Shown here piece by piece: positions 1 to 6,692 of a stretch of DNA of 13,459 bases. Below the pieces are notes generated by a model. That model was not told the origin of the DNA, made no database searches, and saw only the letters and a list, made by a program, of their open reading frames with translations. Both the position numbers and the translations under genes were made by a program. The stretch is from Clostridia bacterium (GTDB taxonomy: Bacteria > Bacillota > Clostridia > TANB77 > CAG-508), in assembly GCA_900759475.1 (NCBI GenBank), contig CAAEVK010000018.1, positions 1 through 13,459 on the forward strand, written 5' to 3'. Position 1 is the first letter of the stretch; every line of letters begins with the position of its first letter.

Positions 1-30
1 AAAGTTTTTTAATAAGACTAAAAAACGTTA

Positions 31-55
31 AGACAAAAGCCCCGTCCCCTTGTCT
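31..55. repeat. REP-like hairpin element
   Basis: Six-base arms AGACAA (31-36) and TTGTCT (50-55) flank a C-rich loop containing CCCCGTCCCC. On the minus strand this reads AGACAAGGGGACGGGG followed by CTTTTGTCT. From memory, short dispersed elements with an ACAAGGGGACGG core and terminal AGACA/TGTCT arms are common in clostridial and other genomes and are linked to REP/RAYT-type transposases; that assignment is an inference. Only one copy is in the window. It lies just beyond the rpsU terminator, and a T-run on the minus strand (from plus 26 down to 21) could let it act as a backup terminator. Confidence 0.4.
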
Positions 56-62
56 ATATTTT

Positions 63-92
63 AAAAACAGATGTATTTCTACACCTGTTTTT
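63..92 (-). terminator. rpsU intrinsic terminator
   Basis: Eight-base arms AAAAACAG (63-70) and CTGTTTTT (85-92) continue inward, after one A/C mismatch, as TGTA/TACA around a TTTC loop. On the minus strand the hairpin ends in TTTTT and follows the rpsU stop by about 10 bases, as expected for a Rho-independent terminator. The plus strand also has a T-run, so it may work in both directions, although no plus-strand gene is seen. Confidence 0.75.
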
Positions 93-102
93 TATGTAAT
101 AA

Positions 103-273
103 TTAAAATTTCCTTTTTCTTGCAGCCTCTGACTTTTTCTTTCTTTTTACACTTGGCTTTTCATAGTGTTCTCTTTTGCGTACTTCTTGTAAAACACCAT
201 TTCTGGCACATTGCCTTTTAAATCTCTTTAAGGCATCTTCTATATTTCCATTATTAACTTTAACCTCTGACAT
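103..273 (-). CDS. rpsU: 30S ribosomal protein S21
   Basis: A 56-residue, highly basic protein starting MSEVKVNNGN with the S21 pattern of an acidic N-terminus (NIEDALKRFKRQ), then the conserved CARNGVLQEVRKREHYEKP segment and a Lys/Arg-rich tail ending in AARKRKF. S21 binds the small subunit near the 3' end of 16S rRNA and supports initiation. The open frame extends upstream to an ATG at 348, but the start at 273 is preferred: AAAGGAGG lies 7 bases before it, the protein then has the normal family length, and the upstream ATG overlaps the -10 region. It is transcribed alone, between its own promoter and a hairpin terminator, downstream of prs. Confidence 0.96.
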   Translation of the reverse strand: MSEVKVNNGNIEDALKRFKRQCARNGVLQEVRKREHYEKPSVKRKKKSEAARKRKF

Positions 274-339
274 TATTTCCCCTCCTTTTCGAAGTATGAA
301 AACATCCTGTGGGATTTTTTTCCTTCTTTGGACGTGATT

Positions 340-369
340 ATTATACAATATTTTATCTTAAATTGTCAA
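340..369 (-). promoter_or_regulatory. sigma-A promoter of rpsU
   Basis: On the minus strand a perfect TTGACA (369-364) and a perfect TATAAT (345-340) are separated by 18 bases. The expected start of transcription near 333 gives a 5' leader of about 60 bases before the rpsU ATG. The strength fits a ribosomal protein gene. I see no clear terminator between the prs stop at 465 and this promoter, so some read-through from prs is possible. Confidence 0.88.
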
Positions 370-464
370 TATAAACCAATGTTTTTTTGTTATTTTTAAT
401 ATATAGTGAAAATTTGAAACTATTTTTTGTAAAGTAAATTTAACTTATTCTATTTTTGCAATTT

Positions 465-1397
465 CTAGAAATCGAATAAATCCCCCAATGGCTGTGCTTG
501 GTCAATTCTTTTAATTGCTTCTGCAAATAATGGAGCTATAGATACTACTTTTATTTTATCAATTTGCTTTTCTTTTGGCAGTGGAACTGTATTGGTAATT
601 ACTAATTCTTCTAAATCAGATGAGGCAATTCTTTCTATTGCTGGCCCACATAAAATTCCATGGGTACAGCCTGCATAAATTTTTTTTGCTCCAAATTCTT
701 TAATAATATGTGCTGCTTCAATTAGTGTTCCTGCCGTTGATACCTCGTCATCAAATACAAGCGCTGTTTTTCCTTTTACTTCCCCTATAATTGTTGAAGC
801 TTTTGCTTTGTCATCATTGCCTTCTCTTCTTTTGTCTATTAATGCAATTGGACAATCAAAAAAATGAGAATATTTATATGCTTTTTTAGCGCTTCCCGCA
901 TCTGTTGCAACAATTACAATATCTTTTAAGTTTTTTTCTTTAAAATATGCAGCTAATAAATACTTGGCTGTTAGTCTGTCACATTGAATATTAAAATAAC
1001 CTTGTATTGCAGAATTATGTAAGTCACAAGTTAATACTCTAGATGCCCCTGCTGCCTCTAATAATTGTGCCATTAGTTTTGCTGTAATAGGAACTCTTGG
1101 TTGATCTTTTTTATCAGAACGTGAATACATATAATAAGGTAAAACTATATTAATACGCCTTGCAGATGCACGTTTAGCAGCATCAATAGCAATAAGCAAT
1201 TCCATAATTCTTTCATTTACAGGTGGTTTAGTTGTTTGAATAAGATAAACGTCTTGTTCTCTTACACTTTCTTTGTACTGTACAAAGTTATTGTCATTTT
1301 TAAATTTTAGGAATTCTATTTTTCCTTCCTCCATTTCTAATTGTTCACAAATTTCCTTTGTAAATTTTTCTGCTGTTGGACACGCAAATATTTTCAT
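465..1397 (-). CDS. prs: ribose-phosphate pyrophosphokinase (PRPP synthetase), divergent
   Basis: A 310-residue cytosolic enzyme that transfers pyrophosphate from ATP to ribose 5-phosphate, making PRPP for purine, pyrimidine, NAD, His and Trp synthesis. Family marks: PYYMYSRSDKK near 87-97, PITAKL at 103-108, CDLHNSAIQGYF at 124-135 (metal and substrate site), the catalytic-loop KRR at 189-191, and the PRPP loop DDEVSTAGT at 216-224. It is clearly divergent: the usual FSDGE segment near the N-terminus reads FKNDNNF, the usual RKxRxREP stretch reads KKDQPRVP, and the PRPP loop has Ser220 where bacterial enzymes usually have Asp (Ser is known in archaeal-type enzymes). The ATG is preceded by AAGGGGA at about 7 bases. 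It follows the nrdG terminator closely, and no convincing separate promoter is seen, so it may depend on read-through from nrdDG. Family is certain; the exact subclass is not. Confidence 0.92.
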   Translation of the reverse strand: MKIFACPTAEKFTKEICEQLEMEEGKIEFLKFKNDNNFVQYKESVREQDVYLIQTTKPPVNERIMELLIAIDAAKRASARRINIVLPYYMYSRSDKKDQPRVPITAKLMAQLLEAAGASRVLTCDLHNSAIQGYFNIQCDRLTAKYLLAAYFKEKNLKDIVIVATDAGSAKKAYKYSHFFDCPIALIDKRREGNDDKAKASTIIGEVKGKTALVFDDEVSTAGTLIEAAHIIKEFGAKKIYAGCTHGILCGPAIERIASSDLEELVITNTVPLPKEKQIDKIKVVSIAPLFAEAIKRIDQAQPLGDLFDF

Positions 1398-1464
1398 TAT
1401 TTTTCCCCTTTCCTTTTTTTATTTTTCATTTTTTCTTCTTTTGTATTAGTATTAAAAAAACATC

Positions 1465-1500
1465 AAAAGCAAATTTCGTTTATAAACGAAATTTGCTTTT
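1465..1500 (-). terminator. nrdDG terminator, perfect 36-base palindrome
   Basis: Two exact 18-base arms, left AAAAGCAAATTTCGTTTA, right its reverse complement, form a stem of about 16 bp with a TATA loop. On the minus strand it begins one base after the nrdG stop codon (1502-1504) and is followed by GATGTTTTTTT. The T-run on the plus strand is better placed, so it is probably bidirectional, but no plus-strand gene converges here. Confidence 0.8.
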
Positions 1501-1501
1501 T

Positions 1502-2005
1502 TTATATTGCTAGTTCTACTACTTTATGTACTTTTTTTGTTTTTTTTATGTCTATAATTCTTTGGTTTTTAGAACCTCTAAATTTTAAACTTGGATCTTT
1601 TTGTGCTTCTTTAAATTCTCCATCTACTAATATATCAATTTCATTTAAGGCTTCTTGTGTAATAGCATCTTCTCTTTTTTCTAATTCTTCCATTGTATAA
1701 CCTGTATAACACCATATATTAAAGTTTGGTTTTATTTTTTTGACATCTTTTATAAAATCTACAACTTCTGCTATATTTTCCTTGCAAAGTGGTTCTCCCC
1801 CACTTATGGTAATCCCTTTTAAAATAGAGTTTTCTTGTATTCTGTTTAATATTTCTTGTTTGTTGAATTCTTTCCCATAGTTATAGTCTTGTGCTTGCTG
1901 ATTATGACATCCTGGGCAATGGTGTGGGCATCCACTTACAAATAGTACTGCTCTCCACCCTAACCCATTAGAAATACTTTCATCATAAAAACCCGCTATT
2001 TTCAT
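1502..2005 (-). CDS. nrdG: anaerobic ribonucleoside-triphosphate reductase activating protein
   Basis: A 167-residue radical SAM enzyme that uses a [4Fe-4S] cluster and S-adenosylmethionine to place the glycyl radical on NrdD. The cluster motif CxxxCxxC is CPHHCPGC (Cys26, Cys30, Cys33), preceded by the typical GWRAVLFVSG, and the SAM-contact SGGEP motif is at 68-72. Length is normal for the family. It begins 76 bases after the nrdD stop, on the same strand and with no promoter-like sequence between, so nrdD-nrdG form one operon. AAGGGGA lies about 12 bases before the ATG, a slightly long spacing. The stop codon nearly touches the terminator hairpin. Confidence 0.96.
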   Translation of the reverse strand: MKIAGFYDESISNGLGWRAVLFVSGCPHHCPGCHNQQAQDYNYGKEFNKQEILNRIQENSILKGITISGGEPLCKENIAEVVDFIKDVKKIKPNFNIWCYTGYTMEELEKREDAITQEALNEIDILVDGEFKEAQKDPSLKFRGSKNQRIIDIKKTKKVHKVVELAI

Positions 2006-2081
2006 AAAACTAATCTATCCCCTTTTTTTCGTATTATTTCCTATGTTGTAGAGATTGTAAACAAAAATCCCATATCTTGTT

Positions 2082-4352
2082 TTAATTATGTGTTACTCTA
2101 TCGTGTAATTCTGCTAATTTTCCATTATTCCAACGAGAAGTTGTTCCTACTAAATAACCCGTTATTCTTTGAATTGTGTCTATATTATTGCTTCCACAAA
2201 TTGGGCACTTGGTTAAATTTGCATCTGCATTTTCAAAACCGCAATCTAAACATCTTGATCTTGTATGGTTAACGCTACCATATCCCATATTATATTTATC
2301 CATTAGGTCTACTACTGCTTCTATACTTTCTGGGTTATGTGTTGCATCTCCATCTAACTCAATATAAAAAATGTGTCCCCCTTCTGTTAGTGCATGGTAT
2401 GGGGCTTCTATTTTTGCTTTATGTTCTGCTGTGCATTTATACCATACTGGAACATGATTACTATTTGTGTAATATTCTCTATCTGTTACTCCTGGAATAA
2501 TCCCAAACTCTTTTTTGTCAATTTTAGTAAACCTTCCAGATAGTCCTTCTGCCGGTGTTGCTAATACAGAATAGTTTAAGTCATATTTGTTTGCATAACG
2601 TTCTACTTCTTCATGCATAAAATTAATAATTTCTAATCCTAGTTCTTGTGATTTTTCAGATTCTCCATGGTGGCTTCCTGTTAGTACAGTTAAGCACTCT
2701 GCTAAGCCTATAAAACCAATTCCCAATGTTCCATGTTTTAATACCTTTTCTACTGGGTCATTTGGCTTTAATTCTTCACTTCCTACCCATAATCCAGACA
2801 TTAAAAGTGGAAATTGCTTTGCAACTGCTGTACATTGAAAACGATAACGATCGTAAAGTTGCCTTGCTGCTATACCAACATAGTCTTCTAATTTTTGTAA
2901 AAACATTTTTTTAACTGTTTTTTTATATTCTGATGTTATATTTTCTTGGCTTCCTTTTCCTAGAGTGAAGTGTACTCCTAGTTTTTCTTGTGCACTTTGT
3001 GCAGCTTCAATCGCTAGTCTTACTAAATTAACTGTTGTAAAAGATAAATTTCCTCTTCCTACAGATGTTTTTTCTCCATGTCTATCTCCAAATACCCTTG
3101 TTCTACATCCCATAGTTGCTACTTCATAATATCCTCTATTTGGATCATCTGCTTTCCATTTTTCATTTTGGTTAAATGTTGCATCTAAATTTAAAAAGTT
3201 AGGGAAAAATCTTTTTGCTGTAACTTCACATGCTAACTGATATAAATCATAATTTTTATCTTCTGGTAAGTAATTTACTCCTCTTTTCTTCTTCCAAATT
3301 TGAATAGGAAAAATTGGTGTTTCTCTATTTCCAACTCCTCTTTTAGTTGATAAAAGCAATTCTCTTATAATACATCTACCTTCTGGTGTAGTATCTGTTC
3401 CATAGTTGATAGAGCTAAATACAACTTGGTTTCCTCCCCTTGAGTGAATGGTATTCATATTGTGTATAAATGCTTCCATAGATTGATGTATTCTTGATAC
3501 TGTTCCATTAATAGCTGCTTGTATGTCTCTTGCTTCATCCTTTAGTCCATCTAATTTTTTAATAATATATTCTTTTGGTTGGTATTCATATAATTTTGAT
3601 AAATCTTTTCCTAGTAATTCTTCTATTTTTTTAATTTCTTCTTTAAATGTTAGTTTTACATATGGTGCTAAATAATAGTCAAAGTTTGGTATTGCTTGTC
3701 CTCCATGCATTTCATTTTGTACTGTTTCCATAGAAATACAGCCAATAATGCTTGCTGTTTCTATTCTTTTTGCTGGTCTTGAAGATCCATGTCCTGCACG
3801 GAATCCATTTTTTAATATTTTATCTAATGGATGTTGTAAGCAAGTTAAAGATTTTGTTGGATAATAATCTTTGTCATGAATATGAATATATCCATGCTCA
3901 TGTGCCTGTCTTGCTTCTGGTGATAATAAGAAGTCATCTACAAATGGTTTTGTTGTTTCACTTGCAAACTTCATCATCATTCCTGCTGGAGTGTCTGCAT
4001 TCATATTTGCATTTTCGCGAGTTATATCATTTGATTTTGTTTCTATTATTTCTAGGAATATATTTTTTGTTCTTGATTTCCTTGCAACATCTCTATTGTA
4101 TCGATATGTAATATATTCTTGTGCCACTTCTTTTCTAGAAGAAGCCATTAATCTTTTTTCCACAGCATCTTGTATTTCATAAACCGATGTTTGTGTTTTT
4201 CCTTCAAGTTGCCTTTCTACGGCACTTGCTATTTTATTTGCTAAATCAATATCAATTCCTCCTGATGTATGTGCCATAGCCAAAGTAATTGCTTTTACAA
4301 TTCTTTCTGCATTAAATTCAGCTACTCTTCCGTCTCTTTTAATAACCTGCAT
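2082..4352 (-). CDS. nrdD: anaerobic (class III) ribonucleoside-triphosphate reductase
   Basis: A 756-residue glycyl-radical enzyme that reduces ribonucleoside triphosphates to dNTPs without oxygen. Visible parts in order: an N-terminal ATP-cone (about 1-95, starting MQVIKRDGRVAEF) for allosteric control; the barrel domain with Cys171 in SLTCLQHPL and Cys416 in MGCRTRV, which I take as the active-site cysteines by position; a C-terminal zinc site CLDC (701-704) and CPIC (716-719); and the glycyl-radical motif RITGY with Gly732. All key residues seem intact. The ATG at 4352 has TAGGGGG 9 bases upstream. It is the first gene of the nrdDG operon, and its presence implies growth under anaerobic conditions. 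No class I or II reductase is in the window. Confidence 0.97.
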   Translation of the reverse strand: MQVIKRDGRVAEFNAERIVKAITLAMAHTSGGIDIDLANKIASAVERQLEGKTQTSVYEIQDAVEKRLMASSRKEVAQEYITYRYNRDVARKSRTKNIFLEIIETKSNDITRENANMNADTPAGMMMKFASETTKPFVDDFLLSPEARQAHEHGYIHIHDKDYYPTKSLTCLQHPLDKILKNGFRAGHGSSRPAKRIETASIIGCISMETVQNEMHGGQAIPNFDYYLAPYVKLTFKEEIKKIEELLGKDLSKLYEYQPKEYIIKKLDGLKDEARDIQAAINGTVSRIHQSMEAFIHNMNTIHSRGGNQVVFSSINYGTDTTPEGRCIIRELLLSTKRGVGNRETPIFPIQIWKKKRGVNYLPEDKNYDLYQLACEVTAKRFFPNFLNLDATFNQNEKWKADDPNRGYYEVATMGCRTRVFGDRHGEKTSVGRGNLSFTTVNLVRLAIEAAQSAQEKLGVHFTLGKGSQENITSEYKKTVKKMFLQKLEDYVGIAARQLYDRYRFQCTAVAKQFPLLMSGLWVGSEELKPNDPVEKVLKHGTLGIGFIGLAECLTVLTGSHHGESEKSQELGLEIINFMHEEVERYANKYDLNYSVLATPAEGLSGRFTKIDKKEFGIIPGVTDREYYTNSNHVPVWYKCTAEHKAKIEAPYHALTEGGHIFYIELDGDATHNPESIEAVVDLMDKYNMGYGSVNHTRSRCLDCGFENADANLTKCPICGSNNIDTIQRITGYLVGTTSRWNNGKLAELHDRVTHN

Positions 4353-4478
4353 AAAAAAATACCCCCTACGTTTTTATTGAATTAAATATTTTAGGAACAC
4401 TTTCAAAAAATATCCTTTTAATCTGCAATCCCTATTTACGTAAGAGATTGATTATCTTTTGTTGTTTAACTTGAATTC

Positions 4479-4507
4479 ATTTTATTACGTATTGATTTTA
4501 CTGTCAA
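4479..4507 (-). promoter_or_regulatory. sigma-A promoter of nrdDG
   Basis: On the minus strand a perfect TTGACA (4507-4502) and TAAAAT (4484-4479) are 17 bases apart. Expected transcription start is near 4472. There is no NrdR-like palindrome overlapping these elements, so control may rest with the leader or with another factor. Confidence 0.82.
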
Positions 4508-4600
4508 TACTGCCATTCTTATGTAAATTAAAGGCTTTTTTTATCTATTTTTAACACTTTTCTATTCTTTTGCCATTAAATTACATTTCATTGCTTTAAG

Positions 4601-4635
4601 ACAAACGCACGTATTCATTGAATACGTGCGTTTGT
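4601..4635 (-). terminator. probable ftsH terminator hairpin
   Basis: A near-perfect 35-base inverted repeat: ACAAACGCACGTATTCA (4601-4617) and TGAATACGTGCGTTTGT (4619-4635), folding as a stem of about 15 bp with a small loop. It lies 50 bases past the ftsH stop and before the nrdD promoter. The U-tract on the minus strand is weak (stem end TTTGT followed by CTTAAAG), so termination may be partial or the hairpin may mainly protect the 3' end. Confidence 0.6.
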
Positions 4636-4684
4636 ATGATTTGTTACAATTATGTTACATTTCTATTACATTTTTTAATACCTT

Positions 4685-6499
4685 TTATACTGTTTTTTCC
4701 TCTCCAAATATTGCATTAAATTCCTCTCCATCAATTTTTTCTTTTTCTAGTAAAATTTCTGCTACTATATTTAATTTATCAATATTTTGGCTTAAAATAT
4801 ATTCTGCTGTTTTATATGCTTTGTCAATTATTTTTTTCACTTCTTCATCAATTAATCCAGCTGTTTCTTCTCCGAAATTTCTTTGTTGATTAAAATCTCT
4901 TCCTAAAAATACTTCTTCTTGATTTGTTCCAAATGTAATTGTTCCTAATTTATCACTCATACCATAACGAGTTACCATATCTCTTGCTATTTTGGAAGCT
5001 CTTTCAATGTCATTACTTGCCCCTGTTGATATATCATTTAATATTAAGCTTTCTGCTACCCTTCCACCTAACAAAGATACAATCGTTTCTTCCATTTCGG
5101 ATTTAGACATAAATGATTTATCTTCTGTTGGTCTATACATAGTATATCCACCAGCCATTCCTCTTGGAACAATAGAAATTTGGTGTACAGGATCTTGAGA
5201 AGGTAAAAATCTACTAACAACGGCATGCCCTGCTTCATGGTATGCTACTAATTTATTTTCTTTTTCACTTCTTACTCTTGTTTTCTTTTCAGGTCCCATT
5301 GTTACTTTTATCATAGCATCTTCAATTTCTGCCATTCCAATTTCTTTTTTGTTTCTTCTGGCAGCTAGTAAAGCTGCTTCATTTAACACATTTTCTAAAT
5401 CTGCCCCTGAAAAACCTGATGTATTTTTTGCAATTGTTTTTAGCTCTACATCATCAGCTAATTTTTTCTTTCTAGCATGTACTTCTAATATTTGTTCTCT
5501 TGCTCTTACATCTGGCGATGGTACTACAATTTGTCTATCAAATCTACCAGGTCTTAATAAAGCTTTATCTAATACATCTGGTCTGTTAGTTGCAGCTAAT
5601 ACAATAACACCCTCATTTGTTCCAAATCCATCCATTTCAACTAACAATTGGTTTAATGTTTGTTCTCTTTCGTCATGTCCTCCACCTAAACCAGCACCTC
5701 TTTGACGTCCAACAGCATCAATCTCGTCAATAAAAATAATACATGGTGCATTTTTCTTTGCTTGTTCAAATAAGTCTCTTACACGTGATGCTCCAACACC
5801 TACAAACATTTCTACAAAGTCTGAACCACTAATAATAAAGAATGGAACACCAGCTTCTCCTGCAACAGCTTTTGCTAGTAATGTTTTACCAGTTCCTGGA
5901 TGTCCTACTAACAATACTCCTTTTGGAATTCTTGCTCCCATATCTGTAAATTTTTTAGGTGATTTTAAAAATTCTACAATTTCTTCTAGTTCTTCTTTTT
6001 CCTCATCTACACCCGCTACATCTTCAAAAGTAATTTTGTTTTTATCTGCTGGTGTCATTAGTCTTGCTTTACTTTTTCCAAAAGACATTGTTTTATTTCC
6101 GCCATTTTGTCCTTGGCTCATTAATAAAAACCAAAATACAAATAGTACAATTACAATACCAAATGGAGATAGCAAGCTTAAAATAGTAATGAATATTGAC
6201 TCGGATTTCTCATTTAGAACAATTTCTCCTGCTGCTAAATTATCTTGAATATAATTCATAAAGCTTTCTTGATTTGGTATATTTACCTTTTTTTGTGCAT
6301 TATTGGCCTTTGTTGTAACATAAGCTTCTTTGCCATTTGCTTGAATTTCAATTTCTTTTATTTCCCCATTTTCAATTTTGGTAATTAATTCTGAATAACT
6401 CATGTCATTGCTAGAGCTATCAATAATGTTTGTTACTACAACAATAAATATTATTCCTATAATTAACCACATAGCTAAAGTTTTTAAACTACTTTTCAA
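4685..6499 (-). CDS. ftsH: ATP-dependent zinc metalloprotease FtsH
   Basis: A 604-residue membrane AAA+ protease that extracts and degrades membrane and soluble proteins. Order of parts: transmembrane helix about 7-26, extracytoplasmic loop, second helix about 102-127, AAA module with Walker A (199-206), Walker B IIFIDEID (254-261), second region of homology TNRPDVLDKALLRPGRFDR (304-322), then the protease domain with HEAGH (421-425) and the third zinc ligand Asp497 in STGASNDIER. Walker A reads GHPGTGKT where nearly all FtsH have GPPGTGKT; Lys205 and Thr206 are intact. The start is a TTG, supported by AGGAGG 8 bases upstream and by the hydrophobic helix that follows at once. It lies downstream of tilS, as in many Firmicutes, but without the hpt gene often found between them, and has its own promoter. 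Confidence 0.97.
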   Translation of the reverse strand: MKSSLKTLAMWLIIGIIFIVVVTNIIDSSSNDMSYSELITKIENGEIKEIEIQANGKEAYVTTKANNAQKKVNIPNQESFMNYIQDNLAAGEIVLNEKSESIFITILSLLSPFGIVIVLFVFWFLLMSQGQNGGNKTMSFGKSKARLMTPADKNKITFEDVAGVDEEKEELEEIVEFLKSPKKFTDMGARIPKGVLLVGHPGTGKTLLAKAVAGEAGVPFFIISGSDFVEMFVGVGASRVRDLFEQAKKNAPCIIFIDEIDAVGRQRGAGLGGGHDEREQTLNQLLVEMDGFGTNEGVIVLAATNRPDVLDKALLRPGRFDRQIVVPSPDVRAREQILEVHARKKKLADDVELKTIAKNTSGFSGADLENVLNEAALLAARRNKKEIGMAEIEDAMIKVTMGPEKKTRVRSEKENKLVAYHEAGHAVVSRFLPSQDPVHQISIVPRGMAGGYTMYRPTEDKSFMSKSEMEETIVSLLGGRVAESLILNDISTGASNDIERASKIARDMVTRYGMSDKLGTITFGTNQEEVFLGRDFNQQRNFGEETAGLIDEEVKKIIDKAYKTAEYILSQNIDKLNIVAEILLEKEKIDGEEFNAIFGEEKTV

Positions 6500-6507
6500 A
6501 ACGTTTT

Positions 6508-6513
6508 CCTCCT
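6508..6513 (-). promoter_or_regulatory. ribosome binding site fixing the TTG start of ftsH
   Basis: AGGAGG on the minus strand ends 8 bases before the TTG at 6499-6497. This ideal spacing, and the need for an intact first membrane helix (residues 7-26), make TTG the start rather than the internal Met10, which lies inside the helix. Confidence 0.85.
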
Positions 6514-6602
6514 ATATTATTGTTTAATATCAACATATATTTTTAAAATGATATTAAAAGACTAAGGCAATTCCTGTATTTCATATTGCTTATTTGTTAT
6601 GA

Positions 6603-6631
6603 ACTATAACATAATTTTTTTCAATTTGCAA
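6603..6631 (-). promoter_or_regulatory. sigma-A promoter of ftsH
   Basis: On the minus strand TTGCAA (6631-6626) and TATAGT (6608-6603) are 17 bases apart, in the 193-base gap between tilS and ftsH. The expected leader is about 95 bases. No convincing intrinsic terminator is seen between the tilS stop (6693) and this promoter, so ftsH may also receive read-through from the gdpP operon. Confidence 0.7.
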
Positions 6632-6692
6632 TAACTTTTATATGACATTTTTATGTCTAATCCTTACTATTAGTATGTTTTCTTACGGATAC

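Larger units (their letters stand above)
4353..4684 (-). other. ftsH-nrdD intergenic region and nrdD leader
   Basis: This 332-base gap holds, in the direction of transcription, an AT-rich segment with three TTACA/TTACAT-like repeats just after the ftsH stop (4640-4680), the ftsH terminator hairpin (4601-4635), the nrdD promoter (4479-4507) and an untranslated leader of about 120 bases. The leader contains the 8-base palindrome TTACGTAA (4437-4444 region) and a weak AT-only stem around 4386-4413. I see no ORF, no known riboswitch fold and no match to the NrdR-box consensus. Confidence 0.6.

Noticed and set aside
274..348. N-terminal extension of S21 from the ATG at 348
   Set aside because: The extension overlaps the promoter -10 region and would be absent from the transcript; a strong ribosome binding site and normal family length support 273.
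1405..1495. Possible prs promoter TTGCTT-18-TAATAC
   Set aside because: The -35 would lie inside the terminator stem and both elements are weak; not enough to annotate.
1341..1700. Plus-strand open frame of 119 codons
   Set aside because: Antisense to prs and nrdG; Phe/Ser-rich composition is what the complement of AT-rich coding sequence gives, and there is no ribosome binding site or homology.
3752..4111. Plus-strand open frame antisense to nrdD
   Set aside because: Shadow of a fully conserved gene on the other strand; Leu/Phe-rich, low-complexity translation. The same applies to the frames at 4626, 5349, 6036, 9126, 10442 and 12995.
4353..4472. Riboswitch in the nrdD leader
   Set aside because: No conserved core of a known class is visible, and no alternative terminator/anti-terminator pair is seen in front of the ribosome binding site.
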